Source of the DNA: Corynebacterium silvaticum
GTDB lineage: Bacteria; Actinomycetota; Actinomycetes; Mycobacteriales; Mycobacteriaceae
DNA: 64,000 bases
Assembly (NCBI RefSeq): GCF_004382825.2
Contig: NZ_SDQO02000002.1
Location: 372,001-436,000, forward strand
Direction: 5' to 3'
Shown here: positions 31,923-40,375 of the stretch, in pieces
Numbering within the stretch: the first letter of the stretch is position 1
Layout of the letters: each line of letters starts with the position of its first letter
Program-made: the position numbers and the translations under genes
The notes under the pieces: generated by a model
The model's database searches: none
What the model saw: only the letters and a program-made list of their open reading frames with translations
Told to the model about the DNA's origin: nothing

Positions 31923-32525
31923 ATGAAAAAGACAATCGCTGCTTCTTTTGGCGTTTTTGTCGTGATGCTTGTGCTTCTCATTGCGGTCGTTCCGCATCTC
32001 CTGCGTGGCGGCTCGGGCGACCAGAAAGAAAGTGCCGGGGCTGAGGGGGCTGACATCGTGGCCCAGAACGTTCAGAACCGTCCGGAATGTCCCGTTGCGG
32101 ACGTGGGTGGGGTCTCGCTTCCGTGCTTGGGTGCTCAGCACCGCGCCCATCCTAAGCCTGCTGTTACGGTGGTATCGCTGTGGGCTTGGTGGTGTGAGCC
32201 GTGTCGCAAGGAATTACCGCTTTTCGACGAGCTCGCGGCCAAACACCCAGAGTTTTCCGTGGTAGGAGTCCATGCAGACACTCATGCCGCTAACGGCGCT
32301 GCGTTGCTCAACGACCTCGGTATTCAGATGCCATCGTTGCAAGACAATAACAATAGTTTCGCAGCCTCACTCGGTTTGCCTAAGGTAGTGCCCATCACCC
32401 TTGTTTTTGATCAGAACGGAAAGCTCATCTCGACGATCCCGAAGCCCTTTGAACACTATGAAGATCTTGAGTCTGCAGTGCTAAAAAATCTCCCCGCAAC
32501 TGTTACTCCTACGGAGGCCTCCTGA
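31923..32525 (+). CDS. TlpA/ResA-like thioredoxin
   Basis: 200 residues: an N-terminal membrane anchor (5-26) and an extracytoplasmic thioredoxin fold with the active site WWCEPCRKELP. Two bases after nth and overlapping the NUDIX gene by one base, so one operon. Likely a membrane-tethered thiol:disulfide reductase. Confidence 0.88.
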   Translation: MKKTIAASFGVFVVMLVLLIAVVPHLLRGGSGDQKESAGAEGADIVAQNVQNRPECPVADVGGVSLPCLGAQHRAHPKPAVTVVSLWAWWCEPCRKELPLFDELAAKHPEFSVVGVHADTHAANGAALLNDLGIQMPSLQDNNNSFAASLGLPKVVPITLVFDQNGKLISTIPKPFEHYEDLESAVLKNLPATVTPTEAS

Positions 32526-33304
32526 TGGACAGCAACGAGGGGCGACTTGGCGATTTCCCGCAACCAGATATGCCAGGAGAAAACATCACGCTGCGCCCAG
32601 AACGCGCTCCCGTATGGATGAGGCGCCTGGTCGGGGATGTGACTGGTGGTGCTATCAACGGAAGGATCCGGCGGGCACTACGCCCGGAGTCCTCTCCCGA
32701 TTCCACTAAGCGCGCTGCGGTGCTGGTTCTTCTTGCTGGAGCGGAAACCTCAGCCGAGATGCCTAACGACGCCTCTGTGCTTCTCACGCACCGGTCGCCA
32801 AGCATGAGAGCGCACTCCGGGCAGGTAGCTTTCCCTGGTGGTCGTCTTGATAAGACTGACGCGAACGCGGTGGACTGTGCGCTTAGGGAAGCGTGGGAAG
32901 AAACCGGGCTGGATCGTCGGACGGTGACGCCCCTGGCGCAGCTTCCGGAGGTGCATATTCGTGCCACAGGCTACCCGGTGCTTCCTGTGTTGGCTCATTG
33001 TCACAGCGTCGGGCCCATCGGCGTGGTCAGCCCACAAGAAGCCGACTCGGTGGCTAATATCCCCGTGTTGTCTCTCACGGATCCCGCTAACCGGTTTATG
33101 GTGCAGCACCAGGACTGGTCTGGGCCGGCATTCCGGGTGAACGATTATGTGATCTGGGGTTTCACCGGGGGATTGCTGGATGCTCTTATCGCTCATGCGG
33201 GATGGGAGCATCCGTGGGATAAAACCACCCACTACGATTTGCACAAGACACTGTCTGAATCGCGAAATAATGAGCGGCTTGGCCAGTTGTACCCGCGTAG
33301 GTAG
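32525..33304 (+). CDS. NUDIX hydrolase, CoA pyrophosphatase type
   Basis: A 259-residue protein with a complete Nudix box (GGRLDKTDANAVDCALREAW-EE) preceded by the LLTHRSPSMRAHSGQVAFPG signature of CoA diphosphatases. Start ATG overlaps the upstream TGA by one base. Confidence 0.9.
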   Translation: MDSNEGRLGDFPQPDMPGENITLRPERAPVWMRRLVGDVTGGAINGRIRRALRPESSPDSTKRAAVLVLLAGAETSAEMPNDASVLLTHRSPSMRAHSGQVAFPGGRLDKTDANAVDCALREAWEETGLDRRTVTPLAQLPEVHIRATGYPVLPVLAHCHSVGPIGVVSPQEADSVANIPVLSLTDPANRFMVQHQDWSGPAFRVNDYVIWGFTGGLLDALIAHAGWEHPWDKTTHYDLHKTLSESRNNERLGQLYPRR

Positions 33305-33385
33305 ACCACCGCCTGCGGCCAGGTTCTCAGATATCGCGCCTAGTGCGCTTTAGTACACACGCTCATAGGAAGGTATCCCACAGAC

Positions 33386-34582
33386 GTGACTCCAGGAACA
33401 GTCGTGGACATAATCATCGGTCTGGCGTTCATCTTGGCTATCTTTTCCGGATGGCGACAAGGCGCGTTCGCCTCGGTGCTCTCGACCTTGGGTGTGATAG
33501 CTGGCCTGATCTGCGGGGCTGCCCTTGCCCCGGTGGTGATGGAACAGACAGAATCCACGGCATTGCGCTTCCTGCTTGCTTTGGGCACGGTGATTCTTCT
33601 CGTCGGAATAGGCAATCTCGTCGGCGGGCTTATCGGCTCGTCGTTGCGAGATCGGGCCCAGTGGCGCAAAACTTTGGCGATAGACTCGATGGTGGGGGCG
33701 TTATTTCAGGCGCTTGCCACATTGATCGTTGCGTGGCTGGTTGCCATTCCACTGGCCACGAGCCTGAGTGGTTCGGTATCGCAAGGTATTAAGAACTCCA
33801 CGATTTTGGGATTCGTTGATCGCAACATTCCAGCTGCCTTGTCGACGTTGCCCTCTAGGATCTCCGCGATGCTCAATGAGTCCGGGCTACCGCCTTTGAT
33901 TTCTCCCTTTGTGGAAGGAACGCAATCAAAGCAGGTAGAAGCACCCGCAATTAAAGTTGCGGATACAGCTCTTGTGGAGCGCCTACGTCCTTCGGTTATC
34001 CATGTGCTGGGCGAATCTGAAAAATGTAGTCGACGACTCATGGGGTCTGGCTTTGTCATAGACGAATCCCACGTGATCACTAATGCGCACGTGGTGGCAG
34101 GTACCGATAAGGTTAGCTTGGATACCGTCGAGGGCGTCTTTGCCGCTGAAGTCGTGTACTACAACGCACAACTGGACGTAGCAGTGCTGAAGTCCGACAA
34201 GATCAGTCTCCCTGCGCTTGCATGGGCTCAAGAACCGGCTGAATCTGGCGCGGATGCCATTGTCATGGGATTCCCGGAATCAGGCCCCTTTGAGGCAGCC
34301 CCTGCGCGTGTGAGCGATCGCATTAAAATCTCTGGCGCAGACATCTATTCCAACGGCAGGGTTGAACGTGAGGCCTATACCGTGCGCGGCAGCATCCGAA
34401 AAGGAAATTCCGGCGGGCCCATGGTGGATACTGAAGGAAACGTGCTGGGGGTGGTCTTTGGGGCATCTGTAGACAGCAGCGACATCGGCTATGTGCTTAC
34501 CTCCCAAGAAGTACAAAACATCGTGGGCGATATCGCAGCGCTGGAGAGCCCTGTGGATACTCAGAAATGTGTGGCCAGCTAG
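33386..34582 (+). CDS. MarP-like membrane serine protease (CvpA plus trypsin domain)
   Basis: 398 residues. Four N-terminal membrane helices (CvpA-like, residues 5-125) carry a periplasmic trypsin-like domain with catalytic histidine in TNAHVVAG, aspartate in LDVAVLKSD and serine in GNSGGPM. Same architecture as mycobacterial MarP (Rv3671c), an acid-resistance protease, and same neighbourhood (nth, thioredoxin, NUDIX). GTG start after AAGG. Confidence 0.9.
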   Translation: MTPGTVVDIIIGLAFILAIFSGWRQGAFASVLSTLGVIAGLICGAALAPVVMEQTESTALRFLLALGTVILLVGIGNLVGGLIGSSLRDRAQWRKTLAIDSMVGALFQALATLIVAWLVAIPLATSLSGSVSQGIKNSTILGFVDRNIPAALSTLPSRISAMLNESGLPPLISPFVEGTQSKQVEAPAIKVADTALVERLRPSVIHVLGESEKCSRRLMGSGFVIDESHVITNAHVVAGTDKVSLDTVEGVFAAEVVYYNAQLDVAVLKSDKISLPALAWAQEPAESGADAIVMGFPESGPFEAAPARVSDRIKISGADIYSNGRVEREAYTVRGSIRKGNSGGPMVDTEGNVLGVVFGASVDSSDIGYVLTSQEVQNIVGDIAALESPVDTQKCVAS

Positions 34583-35553
34583 ATAGTCCGGATAAAACGC
34601 AGCACCTCGGAAATAAAACCCTCAGGGTTTTCCAGGTGCGGGCGTTGGCCTATGCCACCGACTGTGGAGGTGCTGAGCCCCGCTGCCGACCGTGAGTGCG
34701 CGCGGCGGGCGAGCCATGCGGACGTGGCGGAGGCGTCGACAAGCATGTGCACAGGCACCTGGACCTTAGACAGCGTCCACTTCACGGGAGGAACATTAAC
34801 GCTATAGCGAGAGGTTTTTGTTACCGGGAGGAACGTGGAATCGATCGACATCGCTCTACGACGCAAACGAAGCTCCTGCTCAAAACGCTCGCTGACGTGA
34901 AAGCTAAGGCCTGTGGTGAGTCGCAGATCGCGTTCAATGAGACGGTCGCGCCGGGACCAGCACCAGGAGCGTAGCAGATGGGGGAGCCGGAACATCATGG
35001 TCATCGGAAGAATGTGAGAAAAAAGCCAGGGGCGAAGCCCAATCGCTCGGCGCATGTCGGCGGGGTGAAGCGCCCCAACGGCTAGCAAAGAATCCACGTG
35101 ATCGGGATAATTAGCGGCCAGCAACCACGCGATAGAAGCCCCGGAGCCCACCCCGATGACGTGGGCAGAATTATGCCCGAGCGTCCGGATAGAACCTGCG
35201 ATGTCGCCCGCGGCAAAGCGGTGTTCGTAGCCGCTTGGGGGTTTGTCCGAGAGCCCGTAGCCGCGCATGTCCAGCGCTGCGACGTGAAAACCAGCTTCTG
35301 CTAAAGGCCCGATGACGTGGCGGAAATCAAACCAGCCTCCAAAAGAGTCGTGCAGAAGCACAATAGCGGGATTCTGCGGGTCGCCCGCTGTCGCAGCGTG
35401 CAGGCGCAGCCCACGCGTATGCAGCATCTGGTGGTGGAATGGGCCCTCCAATGCAACTACAGAGGGGGACAGCGGCTGCCGGTGTTTCTTCAATCTCTTA
35501 AGCTTTCTTGTGGACGCTAGTAGGCTAGTAGGACGCAAAACGCCCCCGCACAA
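34579..35553 (-). CDS. Alpha/beta hydrolase, epoxide-hydrolase-like
   Basis: An alpha/beta hydrolase with oxyanion motif LLHDSFGGW and conserved LDMRGYGLSDKP. The position after marP matches EphE-type genes in mycobacteria. At the expected nucleophile elbow (GHDWGG in epoxide hydrolases) the sequence is GVGSGA, so the aspartate is missing. The 5' end is uncertain: the first 20 codons overlap a terminator-like hairpin and the true start is probably downstream, around 35500. Tail-to-tail 4-bp overlap with the protease gene. Confidence 0.8.
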   Translation of the reverse strand: MCGGVLRPTSLLASTRKLKRLKKHRQPLSPSVVALEGPFHHQMLHTRGLRLHAATAGDPQNPAIVLLHDSFGGWFDFRHVIGPLAEAGFHVAALDMRGYGLSDKPPSGYEHRFAAGDIAGSIRTLGHNSAHVIGVGSGASIAWLLAANYPDHVDSLLAVGALHPADMRRAIGLRPWLFSHILPMTMMFRLPHLLRSWCWSRRDRLIERDLRLTTGLSFHVSERFEQELRLRRRAMSIDSTFLPVTKTSRYSVNVPPVKWTLSKVQVPVHMLVDASATSAWLARRAHSRSAAGLSTSTVGGIGQRPHLENPEGFISEVLRFIRTI

Positions 35554-35570
35554 CGACGTGTGAGGGGCGC
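35537..35570 (-). terminator. Terminator-like hairpin after the holin-like gene
   Basis: On the minus strand GCGCCCCTCACAC and GTGCGGGGGCG pair around a short loop, followed by TTTTGCG. It lies just after the stop of the gene at 35594. Confidence 0.6.
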
Positions 35571-35593
35571 ACTAGTGTTTCCGCTATTAAGCG

Positions 35594-36094
35594 TTAGCTG
35601 TACATTCCGTGCTGCTTAGCCTCCAAGCTGGCCTGTGCCTTTCCCGGAACGAGATTCTTAAGCTCTGTGACGGACTGAATAGTCTGCTTGGGCTTGCCGA
35701 TCTTCTTGACTTTCTTAAAGCCCACAAAGGCAAGAAGGGCCGCGAGGACGATCATGATGAGGAAGACGATGAGGAATGCAGCCCAACGATCCAGCCAGAC
35801 ACTGAGCAGCTCTGCAAGGAAGAAGAAAAAGAAGAAGGAGCTGTAGAGGGCGATAGTGCCAGCGACACTAAACAGGCCGCCGCCGATCACGCCTTTTTTA
35901 GCTTCTGCAGCAAGCTCGGTCTTAGCAAGCTCGACCTCTGCGCGGAACAATGAGGACATCTGCGCGGTAGCGTCACTTACGAGGGAACCGATGGAGCCTT
36001 TGTTGGTGGCATCGACATCAGTCAGGGGGATTCCATTAACCTTTGCGTCGAATTGATCCGCGCCATCAGTGAAAAAGCCGTTGTCCTTGCTCAC
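35594..36094 (-). CDS. Actinobacterial holin-X-like membrane protein
   Basis: 166 residues with a short acidic N-terminus, an amphipathic segment (LFRAEVELAKTELAAEAKKG) and two membrane helices at about 72-95 and 100-125, typical of phage-holin superfamily 6 / Act-holin-X proteins that are chromosomal in actinobacteria. No nearby phage genes, so a lysis role is unlikely. Confidence 0.8.
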   Translation of the reverse strand: MSKDNGFFTDGADQFDAKVNGIPLTDVDATNKGSIGSLVSDATAQMSSLFRAEVELAKTELAAEAKKGVIGGGLFSVAGTIALYSSFFFFFFLAELLSVWLDRWAAFLIVFLIMIVLAALLAFVGFKKVKKIGKPKQTIQSVTELKNLVPGKAQASLEAKQHGMYS

Positions 36095-36210
36095 AGGTTG
36101 ATCCCTTCAGATCGAATTCATTTAAAACAGTTATCTTCAATCGTGCCACGAAACGCGCGTGAAGGTGAATTTACTGGATAGATTGTTGTGTATTTGTAGT
36201 ATTAAAACTC

Positions 36211-36876
36211 ATGGCAACCTTGGACCATCTACTCGCATCCGGTGAAATTAAAACACTCGCTCAACGTGCTACAGATGGCATCGCCGCAGTTCATCGCAGG
36301 CCAGTCAACCTGCGCAAGTATGAAGTTACCTCCTCAGAATCGCTGTTGCGAGGCGCACGAACCAGCGCCGCTCTTGATCCCGAACTGGGGGAAAAGTACC
36401 ACATCAGTGGGTACAGCATGCTCGCGCCAGCTGTGATCGAACAAACATCGAGGACCTTTCTCCGTGCGCCACTCCAAGTCCTTGCCCGCATAGATGCTTT
36501 GGCGGGAGGACCCGGCAGGCCTACCTCTGCATCCGCGGAACTTGAAGTCCTAGCCCGCGTGATCACATCGGACCCCAATCCGGCTCTGATACCGGCTGTT
36601 GTGCATGGGGAGATCATCGGGCGTGCAGCTTTTGGCCCTAGAAGCGCGCTCGTGGCACGCGTTGCTGCTCGTAGTGCAGCGGTCACCTTTGGCAGTGATC
36701 CGCGTGGATTATGCGTGCCAGAAACCTATCTGCGCAGGCACCGATCCGAGTATCAAGCGAGCGCAGCGCACTTCACGGCAGGTCAGGAGCAGGCGGTGAC
36801 ATTCATAGAGCTGTATCTCAAAGCGATGATAGCCGGCGCGGAAGAGGCGGAATCCATCGCAGCTGCGGCTCGGTGA
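36211..36876 (+). CDS. Conserved actinobacterial protein (Rv3662c-like position)
   Basis: 221 residues, soluble, mostly helical, with no motif I can name (FLRAPLQVLARIDALAGG and a central VHGEIIGRAAFG). The place, next to a SerB-like HAD gene and ssd, matches Rv3662c of M. tuberculosis by synteny. Function unknown. Convergent with the HAD gene. Confidence 0.75.
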   Translation: MATLDHLLASGEIKTLAQRATDGIAAVHRRPVNLRKYEVTSSESLLRGARTSAALDPELGEKYHISGYSMLAPAVIEQTSRTFLRAPLQVLARIDALAGGPGRPTSASAELEVLARVITSDPNPALIPAVVHGEIIGRAAFGPRSALVARVAARSAAVTFGSDPRGLCVPETYLRRHRSEYQASAAHFTAGQEQAVTFIELYLKAMIAGAEEAESIAAAAR

Positions 36877-36909
36877 TGGCTCTGTGGGAAGGAGCGGGGC
36901 GTCGGCAAG

Positions 36910-37782
36910 CTAAGTGCGCTTATCGGTCCGCTTATTCCACCACACCACGCCTCCCAGCATCGCGGCGACTCCCGCAGCGACACCCGTGCCGATTTGGACT
37001 TCCCGCATCGTGGGCTTTGGAAAAAGGGGAACAGGGTTTTTAAACGTGCGGATTTCCCAGCCCTTTTCCGTAGCTATTCGACGCAGCGCCCGATCCGGGT
37101 TCACCACAACCGGGTGGCCGACGGCTTCGAGCATAGGAAGATCCGTGACCGAATCTGAATACGCAAAGCTGGACTCCAGTGCGTATCCCCGCTGTTGCGT
37201 GATTTCTGCAATCGCCTGAGCCTTCATCTCCCCCTTGCAATAAAAGGGAATCTCACCAGTAAATTTGCCGTCTTTCACTACCAATTCTGTGGCAACGACC
37301 GTTTCCACTCCCAGCTCCTGAGCGATCGGCTCCACCAAAATACGAGCTGACGCGGAGATGATCACCACATCGTGGCCTGCCTCCTGATGCATGCGGATGA
37401 GCTCACGGGCTTCTTCATAAATGGTGGGCGTGACCAGCGAGTGCATCGTCTCCGTGGCGATGGTTTTTACCTGTTCCTCGCTCCAGCCAACAATCATCTG
37501 AGCCAATTGATCCCGAGTGGTATCCATTTGCTCGCTACTATGGCCGGCGATCATATAGGTGGCTTTAGCTATGGAAATCTGCAAAGCAGTGGCGGGGGAG
37601 ATCAAACCGGAATGGAGAAACTCTCGGCCATATACATAGACGGAGGATGTCGCGATGATCGTCTTATCTAAGTCAAAAAAAGCGACAACTTTGGAAAAAT
37701 CGGCGGGAAATATCATGCCGGAAGCAGGGGCGGAACCATCGTGTGATGCTCCGGGGCGGGGGTGCTCGGATGAATATGCCAT
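36910..37782 (-). CDS. HAD-IB family phosphatase (SerB-like) with C-terminal anchor
   Basis: 290 residues. HAD motifs FFDLDKTI (nucleophile Asp), IISASARILVEPIA (motif II) and AYSDSVTDLPML (motif III) are intact. A membrane helix near 265-283 followed by KRTDKRT suggests a tail anchor. It corresponds to Rv3661 next to ssd. Substrate probably a phospholipid or phosphoserine-like compound, not determinable. Confidence 0.88.
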   Translation of the reverse strand: MAYSSEHPRPGASHDGSAPASGMIFPADFSKVVAFFDLDKTIIATSSVYVYGREFLHSGLISPATALQISIAKATYMIAGHSSEQMDTTRDQLAQMIVGWSEEQVKTIATETMHSLVTPTIYEEARELIRMHQEAGHDVVIISASARILVEPIAQELGVETVVATELVVKDGKFTGEIPFYCKGEMKAQAIAEITQQRGYALESSFAYSDSVTDLPMLEAVGHPVVVNPDRALRRIATEKGWEIRTFKNPVPLFPKPTMREVQIGTGVAAGVAAMLGGVVWWNKRTDKRT

Positions 37783-37926
37783 AGTGCCTAGCGATTGTAG
37801 CTGTTTTTATGCCGTTACGAGCAAAAATGTCAGGCGTGTGGTGCGGCGACGACGCTTTAGCAGCGGACGAGAGGTGTACTGAAGGTGTATTGAAAAGAAA
37901 AAATGTGCTCGATGTCTCGCGGAGTA

Positions 37927-37955
37927 TTGCCTGTTGCTGTGGTTTGTGCAATAAT
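37927..37955 (+). promoter_or_regulatory. Promoter of 6C RNA
   Basis: -35 TTGCCT (37927-37932), 17-base spacer, -10 AATAAT (37950-37955), placing transcription start near 37962. Confidence 0.65.
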
Positions 37956-37961
37956 GGCAAG

Positions 37962-38060
37962 TGCAAGGCCCCGATATACAGTGCGGCCTGCCCCGGCCCG
38001 CCCCCCTGTGGCCGGGTGGCGGCTCGCGCTTACCCCCCTAGCGCGAGCCGCCCTTTTGTA
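37962..38060 (+). ncRNA. 6C small RNA
   Basis: Two consecutive hairpins each expose a loop with six cytosines: CCCGGCC/GGCCGGG (37992-37998 with 38010-38016) and a 13-bp stem GGCGGCTCGCGCT (38018-38030 with 38040-38052) followed by CTTTTG. This is the defining structure of actinobacterial 6C RNA, which in C. glutamicum lies in the same neighbourhood and has been linked to the SOS response and cell division. The 5' end is set from the promoter. Confidence 0.88.
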
Positions 38061-38441
38061 TGTTTAAGCGACCGTTGCTGGTTAAGTGGTGGCGGTTCTA
38101 GTCTTCGGTTAACTCTTGCCCCTCAGTACCGAGACTGCATATTGAACAGCTTCACTGCCTTTAATCACTTAATCACTGCCGATTTTGAGTCGTAGGATCC
38201 TTTAGCAGCAGCTTTACTGTGGTTTGCCTTTGAGTTGGAAGTGGGACTTGCTGGTTATCGGTTTGCTTCTATTTCTGTCAGGTTCTTCTACCGTTTGCTG
38301 TGCCAACGGACGCAATGCCCACCCCTACCTATTCCCTACCTATTGGGTCGCTCTAGCACTTGCGGTAGTGGATATAAAATAAGTGAAGTGATGTGAGCTA
38401 AAGCGAAAGTTTTCTGTGTATTGAAATACGGAGCGTAAAAC
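38061..38441 (+). other. Intergenic region after 6C RNA
   Basis: About 380 bases without a credible gene, AT-rich. Contains the short direct repeat CCTATTCCCTACCTATT near 38324-38344. A likely promoter for the following small gene is not identified with confidence. Confidence 0.4.
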
Positions 38442-38855
38442 ATGACAGCTAACTGGAGTCTATCGTCCTTTGGGTTTTATATGAATTCTCTTTTGAAGAG
38501 GCATTTTGCTCAAGAAAATCTTGTTTCTTCTGGGGCTGTTGAACTTCGGGCAGCGTGGCGACCGCCTTCGTTTGTTTATGCTGTATTTACCGTTATGTCG
38601 ACAAGGGGGCTTGCGTATGTTGGTCTTGAAATGGACCCAATTCCGGCGAGCGGCAATGTTACGTCAGAGGAAGACACCGCTGTTAAAGGATGGGTGGCTC
38701 AACTTGCCGGAAGTCCGTTTGCTGGTGATTTAGACTACGAGGCTGAAGATAGGATTCAGTGGCTTGGGAAAGTTAGCGACAATGTTCCTCAACATTTTTC
38801 AGAATTGAGAAGGATGGGGACAGAAGTTTTTCTTCCATTAACCGACCATGGCTAA
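38442..38855 (+). CDS. Hypothetical protein in an AT-rich insert
   Basis: A 137-residue protein with no family I recognise, no signal peptide and no membrane helix. Base composition is more AT-rich than neighbours and it lies in the interval between 6C RNA and ssd, which is compact in related genomes. It may be an acquired or orphan gene. The ribosome site is weak (GGAGCG). Confidence 0.55.
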   Translation: MTANWSLSSFGFYMNSLLKRHFAQENLVSSGAVELRAAWRPPSFVYAVFTVMSTRGLAYVGLEMDPIPASGNVTSEEDTAVKGWVAQLAGSPFAGDLDYEAEDRIQWLGKVSDNVPQHFSELRRMGTEVFLPLTDHG

Positions 38856-39072
38856 TAGTTCAGTTCTGTCCCATCAAAGTATTTTCCAGTCTATGTTCCT
38901 TCGCATTGCTCCTGCGCGGGTAGGGGTGGACCCAATTAATAGGAAAGGCCAGTTTATCTAGCTGATTGATTTGGTCTACGCAGACGCATGGGGCAAGTCT
39001 TTTCAGATGACAATGCTCCTGCGTCTACACGCTCTTTTAGATATTTAAACGTGGGCTTTTTAGAGTGTGCGA

Positions 39073-39160
39073 TGTCGTTTTTGAGAACGCTAGAAAACTT
39101 ACCCTGGGGTTTTGCCTGGTTGTGTGTCTGCTTCAGTGGCTAGCGTTCTCAAAAACGACA
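39073..39160. repeat. Palindromic element family A, copy 2
   Basis: Perfect 21-bp arms at 39073-39093 and 39140-39160 (TGTCGTTTTTGAGAACGCTAG and complement) with a 46-base loop. This is the most symmetrical of the three copies. Confidence 0.88.
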
Positions 39161-39221
39161 AACCAGTGGCCTCGTGTGCCCAATAGTGAGTTCATCCCCA
39201 TTACACAACCAGGTCGGGGAG

Positions 39222-39269
39222 TTATCCACAGACATTAGAAAAATCGAGACGAGAATCGTGTTATCCACA
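39222..39269 (+). promoter_or_regulatory. Two perfect DnaA boxes upstream of ssd
   Basis: TTATCCACA occurs at 39222-39230 and 39261-39269, same orientation, 39 bp apart, 53 bp before the ssd start. Both match the DnaA consensus exactly. Binding is inferred. Confidence 0.65.
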
Positions 39270-39321
39270 GAAGCTCTTTACACACTCGTCATAAGCCGGC
39301 GTTGCGTGAAAGCTGTCAGCT

Positions 39322-40354
39322 ATGAAGCCAGCACCAGTACTTATAGCGGTAACGGATCCCATTGTTCACCCCGAAGCCGTGCATATAGTTGCAGCTACGG
39401 GGCGACCCATGATCGATAGCACTGACCCCCGGGAAATTACTCGCCATGCTCATCGAGCTGCTGCAGTGCTTGTCGACGCAACAACGGCTCCGCACGCAGC
39501 AACGCTTCCCGCTGGCACTCGGGCGTTTTCTTCTCGCTGCAGAACCTGGCCCCATCGATTGGAAACTGGCCATGGCGTGCCATGCAGAGGCAGTATACAT
39601 TGTGCCGGCGCAAGCCCCAGAATTACTCAAAGCACTTGGTAGAGACGATGATCCGCCACCAGCGGAAGGCATCGTGATAGCGGTTATGGGTGCCGTCGGC
39701 AGGGCGGGGACATCAACTCTTGCCAGCTCTATAGCGCTCAGTTGCGAGAACGCTGTGCTCATTGATGCAGATCCTTCTTCTGGTGGCGTAGATCTTCTCC
39801 TGGGCATCGAGGAATCACCGGGTATGAGGTGGAATGATCTGGTGTTACGCCAAGGTGACGTGCGTTCTGACGACCTCATTGCGGCGTTTCCTAAGACGGC
39901 TCAGGGGCTTTCTGTCCTCACGGTGGCCCGTGGCAATGATGCACACACTATTGATGACACAACATTGAATGCGGTTATTCGGAGCCTGCGTGGGCACACC
40001 AACGTGGTTGTCGACCTTTTACGTGGAACGAGTATTGCCGATTCCGCTCTCGACGCCGCCGATTGCGTAGTGCTGTGCATCCCCGCCGAAATTCGCACGG
40101 TCGCAGCAGCAGAAAAATTGGTCCAACAGATGCGCGCCCGCAACATCAAAGTCGTCGGCGTGCTGCGGCACCGCTTATGGTCATCGGTGGATGCCACTGA
40201 TGTTGAACGAGCAGCGCACCTCGATGTTGTAGCGGAAATAGGAAATCTGTCGCGGCTGACAAAAACCACCGAATACACGGGTCTTTCGTCGCCTTTGCCA
40301 CGCAGTCTCAAGGCTGCAGCGACAGCAGTGCTGGAAGAAGCGCAGGCAGCATGA
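39322..40354 (+). pseudogene. ssd: Ssd, septum-site-determining/tad ATPase-like protein, frameshifted
   Basis: About 343 residues. The C-terminal two thirds form a MinD/FlhF-like P-loop ATPase domain (VMGAVGRAGTSTLASSIAL, LIDADPSSGGVDLLLG) as in Rv3660c Ssd. The first 70 codons from ATG 39322 are in a different frame: one base too many near T4 39526-39529 (three Ts would give AFLLAAEPG). The ATGA overlap with tadA indicates coupling. It is a CpaE-like component often found first in actinobacterial tad loci. Confidence 0.82.
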
Positions 40355-40375
40355 TGAACCATCAACCATCAAGAC

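Noticed and set aside
35594..36094. Holin-like gene as evidence of a prophage
   Set aside because: This family is chromosomal in actinobacteria and no phage genes are nearby.
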